Shown here piece after piece: positions 8,666 to 16,497 of a stretch of 64,000 bases of DNA; the stretch's first letter is position 1; the number at the start of each line of letters is the position of its first letter. The DNA lies in contig NZ_CP047146.1 in assembly GCF_009834125.1 (NCBI RefSeq), forward strand, positions 8,092,501 to 8,156,500. Reading direction: 5' to 3'. The notes below the pieces were generated by a model. It ran no database searches. It worked only from the letters and a program-made list of their open reading frames with translations, and was not told where the DNA came from. This stretch comes from Streptomyces sp. GS7. GTDB lineage: Bacteria > Actinomycetota > Actinomycetes > Streptomycetales > Streptomycetaceae. The position numbers were made by a program, and so were the translations under genes.

Positions 8666-10513
8666 ATGCCGACACATACGGCCTATCCCGGCGTCTATGT
8701 CGAAGAGCTTCCCAGCAGCATCCGCAGCATCACCACCGTTACGACATCCGTCACCGCGTTCGTCGGCCACACGCGGCGCGGCCCGCTCAACCACCCGGTA
8801 CAGATCACCAGCTTCGCCGACTTCGAGCGCCGCTTCGGCGGGCTGACCTCGCGCAGCCCGGTCGCGTACGCCGTCCACCAGTTCTTCGGCAACGGCGGCG
8901 CCGTCGCGGTGATCGTCCGGGTCGCCAGGGCCGGCAGCGGCAAGGAGGCCCAGGTCGTCCTGGAGTCCACCGAGGGCCACAGCCAGTGCCCCGTACTGGA
9001 GGTGCACGCCAAGGAGCCCGGCGTCTGGGGCGACGGCCTGCGGGTCGCCGTCGACCACGACACCCCGTGCCCGGACGACACCTTCAACCTCCAGGTCCTC
9101 GACGCGCACGGCTCCGCCCGGGAGTCCTTCTCCGGCCTGTCCATGGATCCCGGCGACGGCCGGTACGCCGAGACGGTGGTCAACGCCGGCTCCGCGCTGA
9201 TCCGGGTGGCCGTGGTAGGCGAGGGCCGCCCCGACCCGTCCGGCACCGTCTCCAAGGCGTTCCACCGCGAACTGCCCGATCTGAACGTCGACTTGACGGT
9301 GAAGATCGGCGAGGTGGAGCGCGAGTTCACGCTCTACGACCCGGACTGCGACGGCCCGGCGCCGTGCGATGTCACCGAACTGGCGCTGCTCCTGGAGCAC
9401 AAGCTGCGGTCCCTGCCGGACGCCCCGGGCAAGCACGCCTTCGCGGGCACCCAGGTCACCGCCTTCGGGCGCCGCATCCAGGTCGTCGCCGGCTCCACCG
9501 ACCCCGACGACGTGGTCCGCTTCCTCGGCGAGTGCGCCAACGACCTGGGCCTGGAGGCGTCCGTCAACCCGCCGGTGTTCGCCCTGTGCGGCGGCGAGGA
9601 CGGCGACCCGCCGGGACCGCGCGACATCATCGGCAGCGAAGCCCGCAAGAGCGGCCTCCAGGCGCTGCGCGACGTCCCCGACGTCAATCTGCTCGCCCTG
9701 CCCGAACTGGCCTCGTACGAGTCCGTCGACGACATGCTCACGGTGCTCTCGGCGGCCGAGCGGCTGTGCACGGAGCGGCGGATGTTCCTGCTCGCCGACG
9801 CGCCCGCCGCCTGGGGCAGCGTGGACGCCGCCCGGGCCGGCATCGGCGCCTTCGACCCGGTCCGCGGCAACCACTCCGCGCTGTACTTCCCGCACCTCCA
9901 GCTCACCGACCCGCTCACCGGCCGGCTGCGCTCCTTCCCGCCGTGCGGCGCCGTCGCCGGCGTCATCGCCCGTACGGACGGCGAGCGCGGGGTGTGGAAG
10001 GCGCCGGCGGGCACCGAGGCGCGGCTGGCGGGGGTGCACGCCCTGACGGTGAAGCTGACGGACCGCGAGAACGGGCTGCTCAACCCGCTCGGCGTCAACT
10101 GCCTGCGCACCTTCCCGGTGGTCGGCCCGCTGGTCTGGGGCGCCCGCACGCTGGCGGGCGCGGACGCGCTGGACAGCGAGTGGAAGTACGTCCCGGTGCG
10201 CCGGCTGGCCCTCCACGTGGAGGAGAGCCTGCTGCGCGGCCTCCAGTGGGTCGTCTTCGAGCCGAACAACGAGCAGCTCTGGCAGCAGATCCGGCTGAAC
10301 GCCTCGGCGTATCTGCACTCCCTCTTCGAGAAGGGCGCCTTCAAGGGCGGCACGCCGCGGCAGGCGTACTTCGTCAAGTGCGACAAGGACACGACGACGG
10401 AGGCGGACATCGAGAACGGGATCGTGAACGTCGTGGTCGGCATCGCGCCCGTCAGGCCGGCCGAGTTCGTGATCGTCAAGATCCAGCAGCTGGCCGGGCA
10501 GTTCGACCTCTAG
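8666..10513 (+). CDS. eCIS contractile sheath protein
   Basis: Sheath subunit that surrounds the inner tube and contracts on firing. It is 615 residues from ATG 8666, chosen because GGAGGGGGA lies just upstream and the protein then begins with the conserved sheath N-terminus (TAYPGVYVEELPSSIRSI, then TAFVGHT and FADFERRFGG). The conserved C-terminal sheath domain includes NPLGVNCLRTFP and VWGARTL, and ends with VNVVVGIAPVRPAEFVIVKIQQLAGQ, the strand that interlocks neighbouring sheath subunits. Only one sheath gene is present, unlike the three of the Serratia Afp system. First gene of the eCIS operon. Confidence 0.95.
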   Translation: MPTHTAYPGVYVEELPSSIRSITTVTTSVTAFVGHTRRGPLNHPVQITSFADFERRFGGLTSRSPVAYAVHQFFGNGGAVAVIVRVARAGSGKEAQVVLESTEGHSQCPVLEVHAKEPGVWGDGLRVAVDHDTPCPDDTFNLQVLDAHGSARESFSGLSMDPGDGRYAETVVNAGSALIRVAVVGEGRPDPSGTVSKAFHRELPDLNVDLTVKIGEVEREFTLYDPDCDGPAPCDVTELALLLEHKLRSLPDAPGKHAFAGTQVTAFGRRIQVVAGSTDPDDVVRFLGECANDLGLEASVNPPVFALCGGEDGDPPGPRDIIGSEARKSGLQALRDVPDVNLLALPELASYESVDDMLTVLSAAERLCTERRMFLLADAPAAWGSVDAARAGIGAFDPVRGNHSALYFPHLQLTDPLTGRLRSFPPCGAVAGVIARTDGERGVWKAPAGTEARLAGVHALTVKLTDRENGLLNPLGVNCLRTFPVVGPLVWGARTLAGADALDSEWKYVPVRRLALHVEESLLRGLQWVVFEPNNEQLWQQIRLNASAYLHSLFEKGAFKGGTPRQAYFVKCDKDTTTEADIENGIVNVVVGIAPVRPAEFVIVKIQQLAGQFDL

Positions 10514-10526
10514 CCCAGGGACGCGA

Positions 10527-10582
10527 AGGCACAGGACGTGCAGGCACAGGACATGCAGGCACAGTGCAGGCAAAGGACGTGA
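10527..10582 (+). repeat. 15-bp tandem repeat in the sheath-tube gap
   Basis: Four successive units: AGGCACAGGACGTGC, AGGCACAGGACATGC, AGGCACAG-TGC (4 bp lost) and AGGCAAAGGACGTGA. The last ends just before the tube ribosome site (GAAGGA). They fill most of the 78-bp gap. Confidence 0.85.
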
Positions 10583-10591
10583 AGGATTCCG

Positions 10592-11116
10592 ATGGCTGAG
10601 TTTCAGATCAACGCCCATCGCTTCGACCCGTACAAGAACTTCAAGTTCCTGGTGCTGTGGGACGGCCGTACGGTCGCGGGGGTCAGCAAGATCAGCCCGC
10701 TGAAGCGCACCACCGAGGTCGTCAAGCACCGCAACGGCGGCGACCCCAGCTCACCGCGCAAGTCGCCGGGCCGCTCCGAGTTCGAGGGCATCACCCTGGA
10801 GCGCGGGGTGACCCACGACCCGGAGTTCGACCGCTGGGCCAACAAGGTCTGGCAGGTCGGCGCCGGCCTCGGCTCCGAGGTCTCGCTCGCCGACTTCCGC
10901 AAGGACATCGTCATCCAGGTCCTCAACGAAGCCGGCCAGGTCGCCGTCTCGCACAAGATCTACCGCTCCTGGCCGAGCGAGTACCAGGTCCTCGGCGAGA
11001 TGGACGCCAACGCCAACGCCGTCGCCATCCAGAGCCTCAAGCTCGAATGCGAGGGCTGGGAGCGCGACTACGAGGTCCCCGAACCCCAGGAGCCGTCCTT
11101 CACGCATCCGGCGTGA
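10592..11116 (+). CDS. eCIS inner tube protein (T4 gp19 / Afp1 family)
   Basis: Major subunit of the rigid inner tube through which cargo is delivered. The 174-residue length is typical. Recognisable by the N-terminal NAHRFDPYKNFKFLV, followed by GVSKISPLKRTTEVV and a long loop rich in G/S/P (GGDPSSPRKSPGRSEFEG). The conserved FDRWANKVW and a C-terminal strand pair (AVAIQSLKLECEGWERDYE) follow. A GAAGGA ribosome site is 6 bp upstream. It lies between the sheath and the hub chaperone, as in other actinobacterial eCIS loci. Confidence 0.94.
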   Translation: MAEFQINAHRFDPYKNFKFLVLWDGRTVAGVSKISPLKRTTEVVKHRNGGDPSSPRKSPGRSEFEGITLERGVTHDPEFDRWANKVWQVGAGLGSEVSLADFRKDIVIQVLNEAGQVAVSHKIYRSWPSEYQVLGEMDANANAVAIQSLKLECEGWERDYEVPEPQEPSFTHPA

Positions 11117-11222
11117 GGGGCGACTCGACCGTGCGGGGTGAGTGACGGCCGACGCAACCATCCGGCGTGACGGGCGGGGCACAGGACGAGGCAACGGCAC
11201 AGGCAGCGGGACGAGGTGAGGA

Positions 11223-11978
11223 ATGGCGGTCACGGGACCCGCGGAACTGCTGGCCACCTGGGAGGCCGGGCTGGACCGGCAGAGCGCCGGCCGGGCCCTG
11301 CTGCTGCACCGCGCGGCCCGCCCCGGGGCGGACACCGACGCACTGCTGTCGGTGCCGCTCGGGGAGCGGGCGGCCGATCTCTTCGCCCTGCGCCGGGCGC
11401 TGTTCGGCGACCGGATGCAGGTGAAGATCGACTGCGCCGGGACGGAGTGCGGTGCGGCGATGGAGTTCGAGCTGGACGCACGGGAGTTGGGCGCCGCCCG
11501 CCCGCAGCTGCCCGCGGGCGGACTGCGGGTGGCGGAGGGCGAGTGGGAGGTGGCGTTCCGGTTGCCCGGCGCCGCGGATCTCACCGCCGTATCGGCCGTT
11601 GCGGCGGACGAGGCCGACGCCCGGCGGCGGCTGGCCGCCCGCTGTGCGGTCTCGGCCGCGCGGGGCGGCCGGGAGGCGTCGGCGGACGAGGTCGGGCAGC
11701 TGCCCGGAGCGGTGCTCGATCGTTTCGCCAGGGCGGCCGAACAGGCCGACCCCGGAGCGGAGTTGACGCTGAACATCGCCTGCCCCGAGTGCGGCGCGGC
11801 CACCCCGGCGGAGCTGGACATCGCCGCGTACCTGTGGACCGAGTTGGACGCCTGGGCGCGGGACGTGCTCCTCGACGTCCATCTGCTCGCCTCGGCCTAC
11901 GGCTGGAGCGAGCCCGAGATCCTGGCGCTGAGCCCGCTGCGCCGCCGCTACTACCTGGAGCTGTGCGCGGATGTCTGA
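11223..11978 (+). CDS. T4-type baseplate hub assembly chaperone-like protein with zinc-ribbon cysteines
   Basis: A 251-residue protein resembling the T4-like baseplate hub assembly chaperones found beside tube genes in eCIS. Two cysteine pairs, C71-x4-C76 (DCAGTECG) and C187-x2-C190 (CPECG), are spaced as a zinc ribbon split by about 110 residues. A strong ribosome site GAGGTGAGG precedes ATG 11223. The C-terminal part is helical and ends overlapping the next gene by 8 bp. The chaperone role is a family inference; the zinc site is inferred from the cysteines. Confidence 0.75.
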   Translation: MAVTGPAELLATWEAGLDRQSAGRALLLHRAARPGADTDALLSVPLGERAADLFALRRALFGDRMQVKIDCAGTECGAAMEFELDARELGAARPQLPAGGLRVAEGEWEVAFRLPGAADLTAVSAVAADEADARRRLAARCAVSAARGGREASADEVGQLPGAVLDRFARAAEQADPGAELTLNIACPECGAATPAELDIAAYLWTELDAWARDVLLDVHLLASAYGWSEPEILALSPLRRRYYLELCADV

Positions 11979-12804
11979 GCAGATACCCGGCGAGTCCGGC
12001 GAGTCCGGCGACTACTTCGGCCGGCTGCTGGCGCGCTATGCGCCGGCACCGACGGGCCCCGGCGATCCCTTCGGAGGGCCGGGCGGACACGGCGGGGCGC
12101 CCGGCCGTCCCGACGGGGGCCGGCGGGTGCTGGTGCAGCCGCGGCTGCCGGGGCCGTTCGAGCGGGTGGAGGCACTGCGCGGCGCCGGGGCCGGCGAGGA
12201 CGGCGGGACCGAGCCGCTGTATCCGCGGGCGGCGGCCGGGCCGGCCACACCGTACGCGGGCGAACAGCCGCGGTACGAGCGGGAGATCCGCACCGTCAGC
12301 GAGCGGGAGACCGTGCTGCGCAGCGAGGTGGCGCGGGCGGACCCGGCGGACGCCGGACGGACGGCCGGACCGGCCGCGGGCCCGCTGCTGCGGCCGGCGG
12401 CCGTGCCGGAACCCGGGTTGCGGGCCACTGCCGCCGAGAGCGTCCGGGCACGCGGGCGGACCGGGGCGGCGGGCGCGGAGCGCGCCGCGGCGGACCGGGC
12501 GGCCGCGTCCTCGGCGGGCGCGTCGGGAACGGCGGACGCGTCCGACGGGCCGGTCGCCGTGCTGCGTCCGCGGGCGGACGTACTGCCGCCGGCCCGTACG
12601 CCCGTGCCACGGGCCGCGCCCGGCGGGCGGCGCGGGCAGCGCGGTCCCGCCGAGCGGGTGGTGCATGTGCAGATCGGCCGGCTGGAGGTCAGTGCGGCCG
12701 GTGCGGAACGGCCCGCGGCGGGCGGCCGGCCGGCGCGCGCGGAGCGCCGCGCGCCGTCGCTGACCCTCGCGGACTATCTGGCGCGCGGGGAGCGGCCGAC
12801 GTGA
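11971..12804 (+). CDS. eCIS-associated disordered protein of unknown function
   Basis: A 277-residue protein, overwhelmingly Ala/Pro/Gly/Arg/Glu and presumably disordered. Two ordered-looking islands stand out: EREIRTVSERETVLRSE (about 108-125) and, at the end, VVHVQIGRLEVSA followed about 25 residues later by LTLADYLARGERPT. The short strand and C-terminal helix could be docking motifs for other baseplate parts. It overlaps the upstream chaperone by 8 bp and the downstream mini-ORF by 4 bp (GTGA), so it is made as part of the operon. I do not recognise a function. Confidence 0.75.
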   Translation: MSEQIPGESGESGDYFGRLLARYAPAPTGPGDPFGGPGGHGGAPGRPDGGRRVLVQPRLPGPFERVEALRGAGAGEDGGTEPLYPRAAAGPATPYAGEQPRYEREIRTVSERETVLRSEVARADPADAGRTAGPAAGPLLRPAAVPEPGLRATAAESVRARGRTGAAGAERAAADRAAASSAGASGTADASDGPVAVLRPRADVLPPARTPVPRAAPGGRRGQRGPAERVVHVQIGRLEVSAAGAERPAAGGRPARAERRAPSLTLADYLARGERPT

Positions 12805-13025
12805 CGGGGTTACGGGTGGGAGAGGGAGCGGGAGTGCGCGTGCGAGTGCGACTGCGGGTGGGAGTGAGGGCTGTGGGGGCGCCGGTGAGTGGGGCACCGG
12901 TGGGTGGGACACCCGTGAACGGGCCGCCGGTGAACGGAGCGGGGATGCGCAGGGCCGGGATACGCGAGGCGGGGATGCGCGGGGTGGCGCGGTCGGGGCC
13001 GGTTTCGGGGGGACGGACGTCATGA
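12801..13025 (+). CDS. Pentapeptide-repeat mini-ORF bridging two eCIS genes (possible)
   Basis: A 74-codon frame starting GTG in a GTGA overlap with the upstream stop and ending TGA in an ATGA overlap with the DUF4255 start, exactly as a coupled gene would. The product is low complexity: an alternating Val/Arg stretch, then seven five-residue units (PVSGA, PVGGT, PVNGP, PVNGA, GMRRA, GIREA, GMRGV). It may be a real small protein, or a translated spacer keeping ribosomes coupled across expanded repeats. No homologue is recognised. Confidence 0.4.
   Translation: MTGLRVGEGAGVRVRVRLRVGVRAVGAPVSGAPVGGTPVNGPPVNGAGMRRAGIREAGMRGVARSGPVSGGRTS
12821..12986 (+). repeat. Simple repeats: degenerate GTGCGA hexamers, then 15-bp units x7
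   Basis: The stretch begins with degenerate GTGCGA-type hexamers. Four CCGGTGAGTGGGGCA-like units (12882-12941) and three GGGATGCGCAGGGCC-like units (12942-12986) follow. All are multiples of 3 bp, so expansion or loss keeps the frame. Confidence 0.85.
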
Positions 13026-14050
13026 GCAACGCACTCGCGGTCGCGACGGTCACACAGGCGCTCGCGCTGCTGATCGAGCACAACCTCCATCCCGAGATCG
13101 ACATGGCCGTGTCGGTGGAGACGCGCAAGCCGCCGTCCGATCCGCCGACGGACCCGACGATCACCGTGTTCCTCTACCAGGTCACCCACAACTCCTCCAT
13201 GCGCAACAACGACCTGGTCACCCGTGCCTCCGACGGCACACTGCTGAAGCGGCCCGCCGCGGCGATCGACCTCCACTTCCTGATCAGCGCGTACGGGGAG
13301 GAGCAGGAGCTGGTCGGGCAGCGGCTGATCGGGAGCGTGGTGCGGACGCTGCACGAAATCCCGGTACTGCCACGTGAGTTGATCGTCGAGGCGGCCGAAC
13401 GGCCCTATCTGGCGGGGAGCGACCTGGCCGAGTCGCCCCAGAAGGTGCGCTTCACGCCGACCCAGATGGATGTGGACGAGACCTCCAAGCTCTGGGGGAT
13501 GCTCAACAACACGCCGTACGCCCTGTCGGTGGCCTACCAGGCGTCGCTGGTGCTGCTGGACGGCCATCAGAAGCCGGCCCCGGCGCGCCCGGTGCGGCGT
13601 CCGGAGGTGACGGTGGTGCCGGAGGTGCCGCCGGAAGAGCCGCTGCCGCCCGTGGCGCCGGACGCGCCGGTGGGGACGGAGGCTCCACCGGGGACGGCGA
13701 AGGCGGCCAAGACGGCGAAGGCGGTGCCGTCGGCGGGCACGTCGGGCACGGCGGCCGTGGATACCCGCACGGACCGCGCCGCGGGCGAGGCCCCCTCCGC
13801 CGGCGGGGCGACCGCCCCCGCGAAGCGGGCCGCGAAGAAGGCGTCGGGCGGTCGATCCGCCAAGTCCCCCGCGATCAGCGGAAGTTCGGCCGGGAGTTCG
13901 GGCGGAGACGGAGCCGGAGGTGTCGCCGGAAGTACCGCCGGGCGTCCGGCGGCACGGAGCCGCAACCGGCCGCGCAAGGCGGCGGGCGGCGGTTCGGGCG
14001 AGGCGGGCGATACGGGCGGCGCGGGCCGTACCGACGGCGGGGGGAGCTGA
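13022..14050 (+). CDS. DUF4255 (Pvc16/Afp16-type) sheath-tube terminator cap protein
   Basis: Caps the distal end of tube and sheath and stops polymerisation. Residues about 1-185 form the DUF4255/Pvc16 N-terminal domain (ALAVATVTQALALLI, ITVFLYQVTHNSSMRNND, LHFLISAYG, YALSVAYQASLVLLDG). A tail of about 150 residues, absent from the basic Afp16 fold, follows: first Pro/Val/Glu-rich, then Ala/Lys/Gly/Ser-rich with KRAAKKASGG and RSRNRPRKAAGGG, reminiscent of histone-H1-like tails. Start ATG 13022 overlaps the preceding stop. Confidence 0.9.
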   Translation: MSNALAVATVTQALALLIEHNLHPEIDMAVSVETRKPPSDPPTDPTITVFLYQVTHNSSMRNNDLVTRASDGTLLKRPAAAIDLHFLISAYGEEQELVGQRLIGSVVRTLHEIPVLPRELIVEAAERPYLAGSDLAESPQKVRFTPTQMDVDETSKLWGMLNNTPYALSVAYQASLVLLDGHQKPAPARPVRRPEVTVVPEVPPEEPLPPVAPDAPVGTEAPPGTAKAAKTAKAVPSAGTSGTAAVDTRTDRAAGEAPSAGGATAPAKRAAKKASGGRSAKSPAISGSSAGSSGGDGAGGVAGSTAGRPAARSRNRPRKAAGGGSGEAGDTGGAGRTDGGGS

Positions 14051-14056
14051 GACGCG

Positions 14057-16123
14057 GTGCGCGGCACGGGGGCGGAGAAGGACATGACGGGCAGCGGTAC
14101 GAGCGGTCCGGGGAACGTCGGGGCGGCGGACGGTGGGGCCGGCGGCGAGGCGGACGGCGCGGTGCTGGCCGCTGCCGTGCGGGCCGTGCTCGCGCGCCTG
14201 GACGCCCATGCCGCGCGCGCCCGCACGGCCGCGGCGACGGAGCCGGACACCCCCCACAACACCCCCTCCCCCGCCTCCTCCCCCCTCCCCCCCTCCCTCT
14301 CCGCACCCGCGCCCGCCCTCCCCTCCCCCCGCGCTCTCGATGTGCTCACCGCGTGTTTCGGGCTCACGCGGTTCGAGCAGGAGGTCGTGCTGCTCACGGC
14401 CGCGGCCGAGCTGGATCCGACGACCGGTGCGCGCTGCGCCGCGGCCAGTGGCGATCCGGCCCGCGCGTATCCGACGTTCTCGCTCGCCCTGGCGGCGCTG
14501 GGTGAGCCGCACTGGAGCGCGCTCACGCCCGTCGCCCCGCTGCGCCGCTGGCGGCTGGTCGACCTGGAGGACGAGACCCGGCTGACCACCTGCCGGCTGC
14601 GGCTGGACGAGCGGATCCTGCACCTTCTCGTCGGTTCGCCCTATCTGGACGCGAGGTTGCACGGGCTGCTGCGCCGCACCGCCGCGCCCGAGGCGCTGCC
14701 GCCCTCGTACGAGGCGGCCGCGGGCCGGGTCGCGGCGGGGTGGGCGGGGGTGGGTCCGGAGGCGCCGTTGCGGGTCGAACTGGTCGGTGGCGATCTCCGT
14801 TCGCGGGCCGATATCGCGGCGGTGGCGGCGCGCCGTTCGGGGCTGGGGCTCTACTCCATGGCCGCCGACGACGTACCGACCGATGCGGCGGAACGCGATC
14901 GGCTGGCCCGGCTGTGGCAGCGTGAGGCGATTCTGCTGCCGGCCGCCCTGCTCGTCGAGGTCGGGGAGATGGACCGGGAGCAGCATGCCGCGGCGGATGC
15001 GTTCATCGCGGGTGCGGCGGTGCCCTTGGTGGTGTCCGGCCAGGATCCGCGGCAGACGGGGCAGCCGCGCGGGGAGCGGGTGACCGTGCCGCGGCTGTCC
15101 GACGAGGAGCAGTTGGGGGTGTGGTCGGCGGCCTTCGCGGACGTGCCTGATGTGACGGCGCGTCATTTATCCGGTTTGGTGGCGCAGTTCCAGCTGCCGC
15201 CGCATGTCGTGCGGTCGGCGGCCGCGTCGGTGCGGCGTGATCTGCCGGTTGCGGAGACGTCGGACGCCGCCGAGCTGGCCTGGCAGGCGGGGCTGACCGA
15301 GGCGCGGATGGGGCTGGACGAACTGGGCCGCCGGATCGAGCCGCGGGCGGGCTGGGACGACCTGGTGCTGGCCGAGCGGCAGTTGCGGATCCTGCAGGAG
15401 GTCGTCGCGCATGTGCGCCAGCGCAGCACGGTGTACCAGGACTGGGGGTTCGCGAAGGCGCTGCGCAGCGGTCTCGGGGTGACGGCGCTGTTCGCGGGGG
15501 GCTCCGGAACGGGGAAGACGCTGGCCGCCGAGGTCATGGCCCGGGAGCTGGGGCTGGATCTGTTCATCATCGATCTGTCCCAGGTGGTCAGCAAGTACAT
15601 CGGTGAGACGGAGAAGAACCTGAGCCGGGTCTTCGACGCGGCCGAGCGGGGTGGGGCGCTGCTGCTCTTCGACGAGGCGGACGCGCTGTTCGGGAAGCGC
15701 AGCGAGGTGAAGGACAGCCATGACCGCTACGCGAACCTGGAGGTCAGCTATCTGCTGATGCGGATGGAGGCGTACCGGGGGCTGGCGGTGCTCACCACCA
15801 ACATGAAGAAGGCGCTGGATTCGGCCTTCATGCGCCGTATCCGCTTCGTCGTCGACTTCCCCTTCCCGACCGAACGGGAGCGGGCCGAGATCTGGCGCCG
15901 GGTGCTGCCGTCGCAGGCGCCGATGAAGGGGATCGAGCCGGGTCTGCTGGCGCAGCTGACGGTCGCGGGCGGGTCGATCCGCAATATCGCGCTGTCGGGG
16001 GCGTTCTTGGCCGCGGAGGAGGGCGACCGGCTCCAGATGCGGCACATGCTGGCCGCCGCACGTACCGAGTACCTGAAGTTGGAGCGCTCCCTGACGCCGT
16101 CGGAGGTCCACGGATGGGTGTGA
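14057..16123 (+). CDS. eCIS AAA+ ATPase (Afp15 family)
   Basis: AAA+ ATPase needed for eCIS assembly or sheath loading. It is 688 residues. The N-terminal half is the eCIS-specific winged/helical region (FGLTRFEQEVVLLTAA at about 105). The AAA+ core has Walker A GGSGTGKT at about 481-488, Walker B LLLFDEADALFG at about 533-544, a sensor-1 segment VLTTNMKKALD and an arginine-rich FMRRIRFVVDFPFP. GTG 14057 or ATG 14084 could be the start. Residue 371 (His-Leu-Ser) is encoded by a TTA codon at 15167-15169, rare in Streptomyces and read by the bldA tRNA. It overlaps the next gene by 10 bp. Confidence 0.93.
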   Translation: MRGTGAEKDMTGSGTSGPGNVGAADGGAGGEADGAVLAAAVRAVLARLDAHAARARTAAATEPDTPHNTPSPASSPLPPSLSAPAPALPSPRALDVLTACFGLTRFEQEVVLLTAAAELDPTTGARCAAASGDPARAYPTFSLALAALGEPHWSALTPVAPLRRWRLVDLEDETRLTTCRLRLDERILHLLVGSPYLDARLHGLLRRTAAPEALPPSYEAAAGRVAAGWAGVGPEAPLRVELVGGDLRSRADIAAVAARRSGLGLYSMAADDVPTDAAERDRLARLWQREAILLPAALLVEVGEMDREQHAAADAFIAGAAVPLVVSGQDPRQTGQPRGERVTVPRLSDEEQLGVWSAAFADVPDVTARHLSGLVAQFQLPPHVVRSAAASVRRDLPVAETSDAAELAWQAGLTEARMGLDELGRRIEPRAGWDDLVLAERQLRILQEVVAHVRQRSTVYQDWGFAKALRSGLGVTALFAGGSGTGKTLAAEVMARELGLDLFIIDLSQVVSKYIGETEKNLSRVFDAAERGGALLLFDEADALFGKRSEVKDSHDRYANLEVSYLLMRMEAYRGLAVLTTNMKKALDSAFMRRIRFVVDFPFPTERERAEIWRRVLPSQAPMKGIEPGLLAQLTVAGGSIRNIALSGAFLAAEEGDRLQMRHMLAAARTEYLKLERSLTPSEVHGWV
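15167..15169 (+). promoter_or_regulatory. In-frame TTA (bldA) codon in the AAA+ ATPase
   Basis: Reads CAT-TTA-TCC (His-Leu-Ser) in frame at residue 371. In Streptomyces TTA is decoded only by the developmentally controlled bldA tRNA, so it can gate translation. Confidence 0.8.
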
Positions 16124-16497
16124 ACGAGGCCGGTTTCGGGGCTGGTTACGGGGCCGGGTACGGGGGTGGCTCAGGGGCCGGGGAGGCGGTGGCGCGTCCA
16201 TCGGTGGCGGGCGGGCCGGATGCCGTCGGCGGCGTCCGGATCGACATCGGGGAGCTGGTCCTGGACGGTTTCGCCTCCGGTGTGGACGCGGAGCGCGTAT
16301 CGGCCGCGTTCCAGCGGGAGTTGGCCCGTCTGGTGCGGGAGGGCGGGGTGCCGCTGGCGGCGGGCGGGGCGGGTGTCGCGGTGGACGGGCTGGCCGGGCT
16401 TCCGCCGCTGCCGGCGACCGCGTCTCCGGTGCGGATCGGGCAGGCGCTGGCCCGGGCCGTGCACGCGGGGCTCGCGGGGCGGGGTGAGGTCCGGTGA
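16114..16497 (+). CDS. Small eCIS-associated protein of unknown function
   Basis: A 127-residue protein. The first about 40 residues are a Gly/Ala/Tyr linker (GFGAGYGAGYGGG). The rest is compact: VRIDIGELVLDGFASGVDAERVSAAFQRELARLV, then a second helix pair near the C-terminus (IGQALARAVHAGL). Positioned between the ATPase and the DUF4157 giant, overlapping both (10 bp and GTGA 4 bp). Similar small genes sit at this place in streptomycete eCIS loci; a chaperone or adaptor for the giant protein is a reasonable guess only. Confidence 0.75.
   Translation: MGVNEAGFGAGYGAGYGGGSGAGEAVARPSVAGGPDAVGGVRIDIGELVLDGFASGVDAERVSAAFQRELARLVREGGVPLAAGGAGVAVDGLAGLPPLPATASPVRIGQALARAVHAGLAGRGEVR

Noticed and set aside
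12801..13025. Treating the 74-codon repeat ORF as a confident gene
   Set aside because: It is simple-sequence DNA with no recognised homologue; kept only as a low-confidence feature.
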